From Mycobacterium parascrofulaceum ATCC BAA-614 (GTDB lineage Bacteria; Actinomycetota; Actinomycetes; Mycobacteriales; Mycobacteriaceae): a stretch of DNA of 46,479 nucleotides. The notes under the pieces were generated by a model. The model made no database searches. It was not told the DNA's origin and was given only the letters and a program-made list of their open reading frames with translations. Shown in pieces: positions 40,072 to 46,479 of this stretch (positions are counted from its first letter, which is position 1; each line of letters starts with the position of its first letter). Location of the stretch: contig NZ_GG770554.1 in NCBI RefSeq assembly GCF_000164135.1, positions 671,152-717,630 of the forward strand, given 5' to 3'. Both the position numbers and the translations under genes were made by a program.

Positions 40072-40106
40072 CGTCGCGGCCGCGGAAGAGTACCAGAAGC
40101 TAGCGA

Positions 40107-40148
40107 GCACCGACCGGTGATTGGGATAGCCCAGTCACCGGTCGGTGC
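40107..40148 (+). terminator. Perfect 14-bp hairpin ending the sulfate-activation operon
   Basis: GCACCGACCGGTGA (40107-40120) is exactly complementary to TCACCGGTCGGTGC (40135-40148), and the loop holds a further TGGG/CCCA pairing around ATAG. Only a short CTTTC follows, so it is a U-poor, mycobacterial-style intrinsic terminator. It starts 36 bases after the small ORF stop. Confidence 0.75.
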
Positions 40149-40808
40149 CTTTCGGTGACGGTATGGACCTTTTGCTGGCGCGCTCGGTCGCGGCGGCGCG
40201 CCGGCAGCCCGCCCAGTGTCCGCATAGCCGCCGCATGGCGCCCTGCGGGGCCGGGGTGCGCCGCCCCGTGGTCGGCCCGGGTAGGGCCGAAAGGGCGTTT
40301 AGTTTTCACATTTTTGGCACATTCAACGACGCGGAGCGGGATCGCCGGTTCGCCCGGCCCAGGGCCCGACGGATGGCGTGTCGGCCGGGTCGTTCTTTTA
40401 CGCGCCGGGACGACGTCGCGCCCGTAACTGGGCGGCGACGGCGCGCTCCCGCGGCGTGGATCTGTTTGCTGCCAAAAGGACAGGAAGCGTCCAACCGCAG
40501 CACAGGAAGTTGCCAGCTGCTCACCACATAATTTGAATCATCACGAGTTTAAATAGGCGCGGACGACAAGCGGGCTCGCTACGCGGTCGTGACTAGGAGA
40601 CTCGAGGTCAGTTCGCCCCGCTTCGGTGGGACCGCTCGTGGCCCGTTCGACCAACTGGATAGCAACGCCGCCTGCCGAACTCTCGGGTGATGAAGACCCG
40701 GGGTTTTGCGGAGGTGTCCTTTACCGAACCGATCAGCCGGGTCGCGTTGCTCGCCAGAGCGTGTGAATCACGTTTCTCGCAACTGTTCTTACGGAAGGCA
40801 CATCGACG
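40149..40808 (+). other. Intergenic region before the sulfotransferase
   Basis: No credible gene is seen in these 660 bases; the open frames are Arg-rich shadows. Two AT-rich patches (GTTTAGTTTTCACATTTTTGG near 40298, described by its T-runs, and CACATAATTTGAATCATCACG near 40524) stand out and could hold promoters or Lsr2-type binding. The promoter of the sulfotransferase operon should lie here. Confidence 0.5.
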
Positions 40809-41744
40809 GTGGAAAACCAACTTCTCGCTCCTACCAGAGTCCTGCGGGACTACCTCTCGGATTCCAGGGTCTGGGAAGACTTCCTGGCCCAGGGCGGCTT
40901 CGTCGAAAGCGACATCGTCGTCGCGGACCCGTTCAAAGCCGGCACCACCTGGACCCAGCGGATCGTCCAGCAGATTCTGCACAACGGTGAGGAACCCGAT
41001 GGCGGGCTCTCGGACACCTCGCCGTGGCTGGATTCCAGCTGGGGCGACCACGCCGGGATGCTCAAGGTGCTCAAGGAGCAGCGGGAAGCCGGAATGCGGC
41101 GCGTCATGAAATCGCATCTGCCCGCCGATGCGCTGCCGATCGCCCCGGAGGCCCGCTACGTGTTCGTCGGGCGCAACGGCAAAGACCTGGGCATCAGCTT
41201 CCACAACTATCTGTACAACTTCAATCCGGCGACCATGGAGACGATCAACAAGATCCACGCCGAGTGGTCCGGGGACCCAAAGCCGTTGGTGATCCCCGAG
41301 GACATGCAGGAGTTCTTCGACCTGTGGCTGGACACCAACGGGTACCAGTGCTGCGACCTGCTCGACATCATGAAGACGTGGTGGGCGCTGCGCAATGAGC
41401 CGAACGTGCTGCTGCTGCACTACGGGGAGCTGAAGAGGGATCTCCGGGGCCAGATCGCCCGGCTCGCCCGGTTCTTCTCCATCGACCCGGCGTCGCTGCG
41501 AATGGACCTCATCGTGGAGCACTGCTCCTTCGACTACATGAGCGAGCGGGCGGAGAAGATGGCGCCCTTCGGCGGATCGCACATGTCGAGCGCCAAGGCC
41601 TTTTTCCACAAGGGGCTCAAGCGCGACCACCGCCAGGAGCTGACCCCGGAGCAGGTCGAGCGCTTCGACCGGGTCGCCCTCGAGAAGCTCGGCCCCGAGT
41701 GCGCCCATTGGCTGGAAAAGGGCGAAACCCTCCCGGCCGGCTGA
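40809..41744 (+). CDS. PAPS-dependent sulfotransferase (PF00685 type)
   Basis: This 311-residue cytosolic sulfotransferase transfers sulfate from PAPS to a hydroxyl group of an acceptor. The 5'-phosphosulfate loop is DPFKAGTTWTQRI (residues 40-52; Lys43, Thr46, Thr47). The 3'-phosphate motif is RNGKDLGISFHNY, with Arg122 and Ser130. The Lys-Ser-His line MRRVMKSHLPADALP supplies the usual catalytic His region. It resembles the Rv1373-type mycobacterial glycolipid sulfotransferases in length and motifs. The start is GTG at 40809 after GGAAGG. The acceptor is unknown; its neighbours make PAPS (cysC, sat) and, further away, a branched acyl chain (Mas-like PKS, FadD21-like ligase). The membrane protein gene follows within 22-82 bases. 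Confidence 0.93.
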   Translation: MENQLLAPTRVLRDYLSDSRVWEDFLAQGGFVESDIVVADPFKAGTTWTQRIVQQILHNGEEPDGGLSDTSPWLDSSWGDHAGMLKVLKEQREAGMRRVMKSHLPADALPIAPEARYVFVGRNGKDLGISFHNYLYNFNPATMETINKIHAEWSGDPKPLVIPEDMQEFFDLWLDTNGYQCCDLLDIMKTWWALRNEPNVLLLHYGELKRDLRGQIARLARFFSIDPASLRMDLIVEHCSFDYMSERAEKMAPFGGSHMSSAKAFFHKGLKRDHRQELTPEQVERFDRVALEKLGPECAHWLEKGETLPAG

Positions 41745-41826
41745 GTTCACCGGAAACGACGTCACGGTGGCGCGGGACTTCGTGGTGACGCGGAGTCCCG
41801 CGGCGCCACGACAGGACACAGGGTCT

Positions 41827-42807
41827 ATGGCTGATCGAGGCCTGGCACTTCGGGATCGCCTCCTCATGGCGGCAGTCGCTCTGGCATACATCGTGCTGGC
41901 GGCGGACCTGCACGGCTGCCACTACCTGTTGTTTCCCGGGTTGGCCGCGCTGTCCTACGACGTCTTGACGAGGCCGTGGGGGAAGTGGGCCGGCCAGCCC
42001 GGGCGGCTCCTGGTCACGCCGGTGGCGGGGGCGGTCATCGGTGTCCTGGTCACGCGGATGCTCCCGTTCGGCGTCGCGGCGATCCTGCTGATCGTCACAT
42101 CCTGCGTGCTTCTACTGGCACTGCTCAAATCCACTGTCGGCCCGGGGATCGCGGCCGGGGCGCTACCGCTCTTCCTGGGAATCAAGACCTGGCTCTATCC
42201 GGCTTCCATCGCGCTGAGCCTGATCGTCCTCGTGGCGATTCTGCTGCCGTGGCAACGGCATTGCCGGCGTAAGTACCCGGAGCCCGGCATCTCGACGCCG
42301 AGCGTTGACGACGTTCTCGAGTCGCCGCCTGCCGGAACGGCCTGGGTAATGCCGTTTTTCGCGTTCTTGACGGTGATGGCGTTGTGCGCCACCACGGCGG
42401 GCCTGCGGCTGATCCTCTTCCCGCCGCTGATCGTCATCGCCTACGAGATGTTCGCCCATCCGTCGACGTGTCCGTGGGCGGGCAAGCCGTTGGCGCTGCC
42501 CGGGGTGTGCGTCCTCAATGCGGTCGCGGGATGGGGCGCGGTCAGCCTGTTCGGCCGCGGCGCCATCGCGGCCGCCTGCGCAATGGCGTTGGGCATCGCC
42601 GCCCTGCGTCTCCTGCGGCTGCGCATGCCGCCCGCACTGGCGGTCGGGCTGCTGCCCCTGGTCATCGGTTCGCCCACTATCAACTTCCCGATTTCCGTGG
42701 CTATCGGGTCCGGAGCATTGACGCTCGCTTATCAGTTCCATCAACGCTGGGGCACCGGCCACGGCCGCGCCGGCCGGAGTGTTCCCAATAGCATCAGGAG
42801 GGCGTAG
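41827..42807 (+). CDS. Integral membrane protein with two HPP-like repeats
   Basis: This protein of about 326 residues has eight to ten hydrophobic helices. Two internal halves align by eye. The first is HYLLFPGLAALSYDVLTRPWGKWAGQPGRLL ... VAGAVIGVL. The second is RLILFPPLIVIAYEMFAHPSTCPWAGKPLAL ... AVAGWGAV. The pattern of a Phe-Pro helix start, an acidic Tyr segment, a Pro-Trp/Ala-Gly-x-Pro loop and a Gly-rich helix resembles the HPP family. Some plant and cyanobacterial HPP members transport nitrite. I call the relation tentative. ATG at 41827 is used; GTG at 41767 is also open. The stop overlaps the GTG of the next gene by one base, so the two are coupled. Confidence 0.7.
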   Translation: MADRGLALRDRLLMAAVALAYIVLAADLHGCHYLLFPGLAALSYDVLTRPWGKWAGQPGRLLVTPVAGAVIGVLVTRMLPFGVAAILLIVTSCVLLLALLKSTVGPGIAAGALPLFLGIKTWLYPASIALSLIVLVAILLPWQRHCRRKYPEPGISTPSVDDVLESPPAGTAWVMPFFAFLTVMALCATTAGLRLILFPPLIVIAYEMFAHPSTCPWAGKPLALPGVCVLNAVAGWGAVSLFGRGAIAAACAMALGIAALRLLRLRMPPALAVGLLPLVIGSPTINFPISVAIGSGALTLAYQFHQRWGTGHGRAGRSVPNSIRRA

Positions 42808-44144
42808 TGCCGAATTCTCAACTGACGGCGGTTATCTGCGTGCTGTTCGCGCTCGTCGGGCTCGCCCAGCTGCTGGGGTATCTGTTTCTGAAGCTCGGTC
42901 AGCCGAAAGTCGTCGGGGAAATCCTCGCCGGTATCGTGCTCGGACCCGCGCTGCTCGGCCGGCTGCACTTCGTCGAGCACGTCGTCGGCACCGCCAGGCA
43001 CAACACCCACATCCTGAGCTTCGTCTACTGGCTCGGCTTACTGCTGCTGATGTTCGTGTCCGGAGCGGAGGTGCAGCAACTGTTCGGCAAGGGTGAACGT
43101 CGGACGGTGAGTTGGCTGGTGATCGTGGGCACCGGCATCCCGTTCCTGCTGGGGCTGGCCTTCGGGCCCCAGCTGATCCGTCCGAGCCTGGCCGGACCGC
43201 ACGGCAACCGGGTATCGCTCATCATCATCCTGGCGGTCGGCGTCGCCGTCACGTCCGTGCCGGTGGTTTCCAAGATCTTCGCCGACCTCAAGATCCTCGA
43301 CACGCGTTTCGCGCGGCTGATCCTCGGGGTCGCGGTGCTCGAGGACATCGTGTTGTGGTTGGCGCTGGCGATCGCGACGTCGATCGCCGCGAAATCGCAC
43401 CTGCATCCGTGGCAGATGGGCCTGCACCTGCTGATCACGGTGGCCTATTTCGCGCTCGGCCTGACGGTGGTGCCGCGCGTGATCAAGGCCTTCAACAAGG
43501 CGCGCTGGAACGTCCTCGCGCAACACTCGCCGACCGGTTATGCCATCGCGATCCTGCTGGCTTACTGCGCGGTCGCCGGGGCGCTCGATGTCAACCTCGT
43601 CTTCGCGGCTTTCCTCGCGGGCTTCGCGCTCGTGGACAACGAACGCGCGATCTTCGCCGACTCGATCGACGCGATCAGCAAGGTTTCCTTCGCGTTCTTC
43701 ATCCCGGTCTACTTCGCGATCGTCGGCCTCAAGCTGGACCTCATCCGGGGCGTCTCCCTGCCGATGATCGTCATCTTCATCGCCGGCACCTGCGTCGTGA
43801 AAATGTTGTCGGTGGCACTCGCGGGGAGGTTCGCGGGATTCCGGGGCCTCGAGTTGATCAACCTCGGGATCACCACCAACGCCCGGGGCGGCCCCGGAAT
43901 CGTGCTGGCCAGCGTCGCTTTCGATGCCGGCATCATCAGCTCGAAGTTCTACACCACCCTGGTGGTCGCGGCCGTGCTCACGTCCCAGCTGGCGGGCGCC
44001 TGGCTCGACTACGTGCTGCGCAGGGGCTGGCCATTGCTCAAATCCGATGTCGTCGAGGAGGATTCGCCCGTCGCGGGGGAGGGGGCGCCAGCGGCAGAAC
44101 CTGTCGCGGCCGCGTCCGAGGACGCGATCGGTACGGCGTCGTGA
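42807..44144 (+). CDS. CPA2-family cation/proton antiporter
   Basis: This 445-residue membrane protein of the Kef/NapA (CPA2, Na_H_Exchanger) family has about twelve helices. Landmarks are GQPKVVGEILAGIVLGPALLG, FVSGAEVQ, the intramembrane AVTSVPVVSKIFADLKILDTRFARLILGVAVLEDI with the ion-binding acidic pair region, and a final TTNARGGPGIVLA. There is no TrkA-N domain; the C-terminus is a 40-residue acidic Ala/Pro tail. Sodium or potassium exchange for protons is expected; which ion is unclear. The start is GTG at 42807, overlapping the upstream stop (TAGTG), with AGGAGG just before it. It is the last gene of the sulfotransferase operon and convergent with fadD. Confidence 0.9.
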   Translation: MPNSQLTAVICVLFALVGLAQLLGYLFLKLGQPKVVGEILAGIVLGPALLGRLHFVEHVVGTARHNTHILSFVYWLGLLLLMFVSGAEVQQLFGKGERRTVSWLVIVGTGIPFLLGLAFGPQLIRPSLAGPHGNRVSLIIILAVGVAVTSVPVVSKIFADLKILDTRFARLILGVAVLEDIVLWLALAIATSIAAKSHLHPWQMGLHLLITVAYFALGLTVVPRVIKAFNKARWNVLAQHSPTGYAIAILLAYCAVAGALDVNLVFAAFLAGFALVDNERAIFADSIDAISKVSFAFFIPVYFAIVGLKLDLIRGVSLPMIVIFIAGTCVVKMLSVALAGRFAGFRGLELINLGITTNARGGPGIVLASVAFDAGIISSKFYTTLVVAAVLTSQLAGAWLDYVLRRGWPLLKSDVVEEDSPVAGEGAPAAEPVAAASEDAIGTAS

Positions 44145-44145
44145 C

Positions 44146-44163
44146 GGGGCGTAGGGGCGCCCC
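44146..44163 (+). terminator. Short GC hairpin between convergent genes, weak candidate
   Basis: GGGGCG (44146-44151) and CGCCCC (44158-44163) form a six-base-pair stem with a six-base loop, directly after the antiporter stop and before the fadD stop. It has no T-run. Confidence 0.3.
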
Positions 44164-44186
44164 GGCGCGGGTCGCGGCTTGGCCGC

Positions 44187-45926
44187 TCAGGCGTCCAGCC
44201 GGGTGAACTGCTGCCGGCGGTAATGCTCGACACAGGCGGCCCGCCGGATCTTGCCGCTCGTCGTGGTGGGGATCGACCCCGGCGGCACCAGCACGAGATC
44301 GGCGACGTTCAGGCCGTGCGAGCTCGAAATCGCCGCGGTGACATCGTTTTTGACCACGTCGAGCAGGCGAAGCACCTCCTCGTCGGAATCGCCCCGCTTC
44401 TTCAATTCGATGATGGTGACCAGTTTCTCGGTCTCGTCCACCGGGACGGAGATCGCCGCGACCCGGCCCCCGGTGATCCCCTGGACGGTCGATTCGATGT
44501 CCTCGGGATAGTGGTTGCGCCCGTACACGATGAGCAGATCCTTCATCCGCCCCACGATGAACATCTCGCCCTCGGAGACGAACCCGAGATCCCCGGTGCG
44601 CAGCCATCCTCGCTCGGGCGTGCCCGGTGACGGCTCGGCGAGGACGCCGCCGAAGGTGCGCTCGGTCTCCTCTGGCTTCTGCCAGTAGCCGCCCGCCACG
44701 TTGTCGCCGTGGACCCAGATTTCCCCGACCGTGCCCGCCGGGCATTCCCTGCCGGTGTCCGGATCCACGATTCGCACCGCCGGCGACCTCGGCGTGCCGT
44801 AACTGAGGAGCGGCGAGCCGCCCTGCGCCGGACACCGTTGCGCGGCGCCCTCGGACAGCTTCTCGGGTTCGAAGTGAACGACCTCCGGGGCGCGGCTCGC
44901 GGTGCGGCTGGCGACGTAGACGGTTGCCTCGGCCAGGCCGTAGGAAGGGCGCATCATGTGCTCACGGAAGTTGTACGGTGCGAACCGTTTACAGAACCGG
45001 TCCAGCGTCGCCGGATGGATGCGCTCGGCGCCGCTGATGACGCCCAGCACCTGGCCCAGATCGACGTCTTGCAGGTCGGCATCCGATGTCTTGCGGACGG
45101 CCAGTTCGAAGGCGAAGTTCGGCGCCGCCGACATCACCGGGCTGCCGTTCGCCATCGCGTGGATCCAGCGCGCCGGCCGCTGCAGGAAGGCGACCGGGCT
45201 CGTCAGGTCGCCGCGGTAGCCGCCCAGGATCGGCGCGATGACGCCGAGGACGAACCCCATGTCGTGGTAGAAGGGCAGCCACGAGACGACGGACGTGTCG
45301 CGCGGCGGCACGCCGTTGGTCTCGGCGAAATAGTCGGCCATCAGCTGCTGGAAGTTCACCTGCAGGTTGCGGTGCGAGATCATGACTCCGGCGGGAAGCC
45401 GCGTCGATCCGGAGGTGTACTGCAGGTAGGCCGTGTCGGGGGCGCCGCTGATCCGGATGCTCGGCGCGCCGGCGCCGTCCAGGTCCAGCGCGTCCACTTC
45501 GATGACGGCCGGGTTGGACGCCGGTGCCGGTTGCTCGAGGTAGTCGGTGACGGTTGCGGCGGCGGCGGACGTGGTGAGGACGACGGTCGGTGCGGTGTCG
45601 GCCAACACGGCGCCGACCCGTTCGTCGTGCGAGCCCGCCGCCGGCACCGACAGCGGCACGGCGATCAGCCCCGCCTGCATTGCCCCCAGGAACGCCTCGA
45701 TGTAGGGCAGGCCCTGGGGGGCCAGGATGACGGCCCGGTCCCCGACCGCGCCGTGCCGCTTGACCTCGTGCGCGACGTTCAGGGTGCGCCGGTAGAGCTG
45801 GGCCCACGTCAGCGTCTCGGTGACGCCCGCCCAATCGTGCTCGTAGTCGGTGTACCGGAACGCGACATCGTCGGGCTGCAGGCCGGCGCGTTCCCGCAGC
45901 AGCGACACCACGGACGCGTTCTGCAT
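44187..45926 (-). CDS. fadD21: Fatty-acyl-AMP ligase, FadD21/FadD28 type
   Basis: This 579-residue adenylating enzyme activates a long-chain fatty acid as acyl-AMP and hands it to a PKS carrier domain, rather than to CoA. The AMP-binding motif is [16 protein letters not shown]. Further core motifs are [38 protein letters not shown] and [12 protein letters not shown]. The C-terminal catalytic Lys lies in [16 protein letters not shown]. Length and the [16 protein letters not shown] region are those of the FAAL subgroup. The whole sequence resembles FadD21 as I recall it, which sits beside pks3/4 in H37Rv. It is the logical partner of the Mas-like PKS 13.5 kb away. It is convergent with the antiporter; the promoter lies in the 123 bases after 45926. 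Confidence 0.92.
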   Translation of the reverse strand: MQNASVVSLLRERAGLQPDDVAFRYTDYEHDWAGVTETLTWAQLYRRTLNVAHEVKRHGAVGDRAVILAPQGLPYIEAFLGAMQAGLIAVPLSVPAAGSHDERVGAVLADTAPTVVLTTSAAAATVTDYLEQPAPASNPAVIEVDALDLDGAGAPSIRISGAPDTAYLQYTSGSTRLPAGVMISHRNLQVNFQQLMADYFAETNGVPPRDTSVVSWLPFYHDMGFVLGVIAPILGGYRGDLTSPVAFLQRPARWIHAMANGSPVMSAAPNFAFELAVRKTSDADLQDVDLGQVLGVISGAERIHPATLDRFCKRFAPYNFREHMMRPSYGLAEATVYVASRTASRAPEVVHFEPEKLSEGAAQRCPAQGGSPLLSYGTPRSPAVRIVDPDTGRECPAGTVGEIWVHGDNVAGGYWQKPEETERTFGGVLAEPSPGTPERGWLRTGDLGFVSEGEMFIVGRMKDLLIVYGRNHYPEDIESTVQGITGGRVAAISVPVDETEKLVTIIELKKRGDSDEEVLRLLDVVKNDVTAAISSSHGLNVADLVLVPPGSIPTTTSGKIRRAACVEHYRRQQFTRLDA

Positions 45927-46049
45927 GGCCGTTAGGTTACCGCCTGGCCGCGGTTCCGCATCGTGGCCGCCCGCATTCGGCTGGCGCCGATGGCCGATAC
46001 CGGGGTGATCGGGCGCGGCCGCACGAATGTGGCTGTCGGGCAGCGTGAA

Positions 46050-46479
46050 TCAGGGCTCGGCGTCCCACGTGCTTGGCAGCATCGGCGCCCGCGTGCCGCC
46101 GAATGCGTCGTCGGCGAGTGCGGTCAACCCCGCCGGTGTGGTGGCGGACTTCGCCGGTGCCGTCCCGGCGAACCCCAGGGCTTCCGCACCGCGGGCCGAG
46201 GCTGTCGGCTCGGCGTCCAGGTACTCGTAGCGGCGGCCGAGTCGCTCGGTCTTCGACCGCTGACGCCGCCCCTGCGCACGCTCTTCCGCAGGCTGCGCCA
46301 CCACGGGAGCGTCGGCGTGCTCGAGTTCCGGCGCCCTTGTCGCACGCGCGCCGGTGCTCGCCGCCCGGCGAACATCGGCCGGCACGCCGCCGACGAGGTA
46401 GGCGAGACCCTGCATCGTCGCCACCGGCGGTCCCGACGGCGTGGGCGGCGGGCCGCTGGTCGGGGCCGGTGCGGGCGCC
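46050..46479 (-). CDS. PPE family protein, PPW subfamily, C-terminal part
   Basis: Only the last 143 codons or so are in the window; the gene continues past the right edge. A Pro/Ala/Thr linker (APTSGPPPTPSGPP) leads into VATMQGLAYLVGG, the usual opening of the PPE-PPW C-terminal domain. A basic region (QGRRQRSKTERLGRRYEYLD) follows. The end has GFAGT and then APMLPSTWDAE, matching the PPW subfamily motifs GFxGT and PxxPxxW. It lies upstream of fadD on the same strand (123 bases). The N-terminal PPE domain cannot be seen. Confidence 0.85.
   Translation of the reverse strand, partial: APAPAPTSGPPPTPSGPPVATMQGLAYLVGGVPADVRRAASTGARATRAPELEHADAPVVAQPAEERAQGRRQRSKTERLGRRYEYLDAEPTASARGAEALGFAGTAPAKSATTPAGLTALADDAFGGTRAPMLPSTWDAEP

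Noticed and set aside
40145..40531. Open frames before the sulfotransferase
   Set aside because: Arg/Ala-rich translations without ribosome binding sites; they start inside the downstream arm of the terminator hairpin.

Overview
The window is high-GC actinobacterial DNA from a mycobacterium, most likely a slow-growing non-tuberculous species of the M. avium complex type. The evidence is gene order plus marker genes. From memory of the M. tuberculosis H37Rv map, the left 21.7 kb follows Rv1157c to Rv1178 almost gene for gene: two secreted Ala/Pro-rich proteins, pimE, phhB, mutT2, narGHJI, typA, lpqW, a TetR regulator, mshB, Rv1171, fbiC, the TB8.4 antigen, fdxC and a DapC-type aminotransferase. 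Genes I remember between these in H37Rv (PE11/PPE17, PE12, fadH-Rv1176c, Rv1179c) are absent here. Mycothiol (mshB), F420 (fbiC), PIM/LM/LAM (pimE, lpqW) and PPE genes confirm the genus.

Layout. 1-3.5 kb: envelope and housekeeping genes. 3.9-10.6 kb: the respiratory nitrate reductase operon narGHJI. 10.7-14.5 kb: typA and lpqW. 14.5-19.4 kb: TetR regulator, mshB, a likely new 35-residue ORF overlapping the Rv1171-like gene, and fbiC. 19.5-21.7 kb: TB8.4, fdxC and the aminotransferase. 21.8-24.2 kb: a KimA-like potassium transporter fused to an OB-fold. 24.4-30.7 kb: a 2,109-residue mycocerosic-acid-synthase-type PKS (KS-AT-DH-ER-KR-ACP). 30.7-33.2 kb: two PPE-SVP genes on the minus strand. 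34.3-40.1 kb: two tandem NarK-family transporters, cysC, sat and a small coupled ORF, closed by a perfect hairpin. 40.8-44.1 kb: a sulfotransferase, a duplicated HPP-like membrane protein and a CPA2 antiporter. 44.2-45.9 kb: a FadD21-type fatty-acyl-AMP ligase on the minus strand. The right edge cuts a PPE-PPW gene.

Most interesting reading. In H37Rv the Mas-like pks3/4 and fadD21 flank papA3, mmpL10 and Rv1184c, the polyacyltrehalose genes. Here the same two borders flank a sulfate-activation and sulfation module instead: a classical zinc-type ATP sulfurylase, an APS kinase, a PAPS-dependent sulfotransferase and candidate oxyanion transporters. The two NarK paralogues keep the two anion-binding arginines but carry Lys where nitrate porters have Asn in the second nitrate signature. 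This would suit a dianion such as sulfate. The second PPE gene (transcribed first) and both transporters each carry, 342-355 bp upstream of the start, the same direct-repeat element resembling a PhoP box. Together this suggests a co-regulated locus for a sulfated, methyl-branched lipid. That product is inference; the parts are visible in the sequence.
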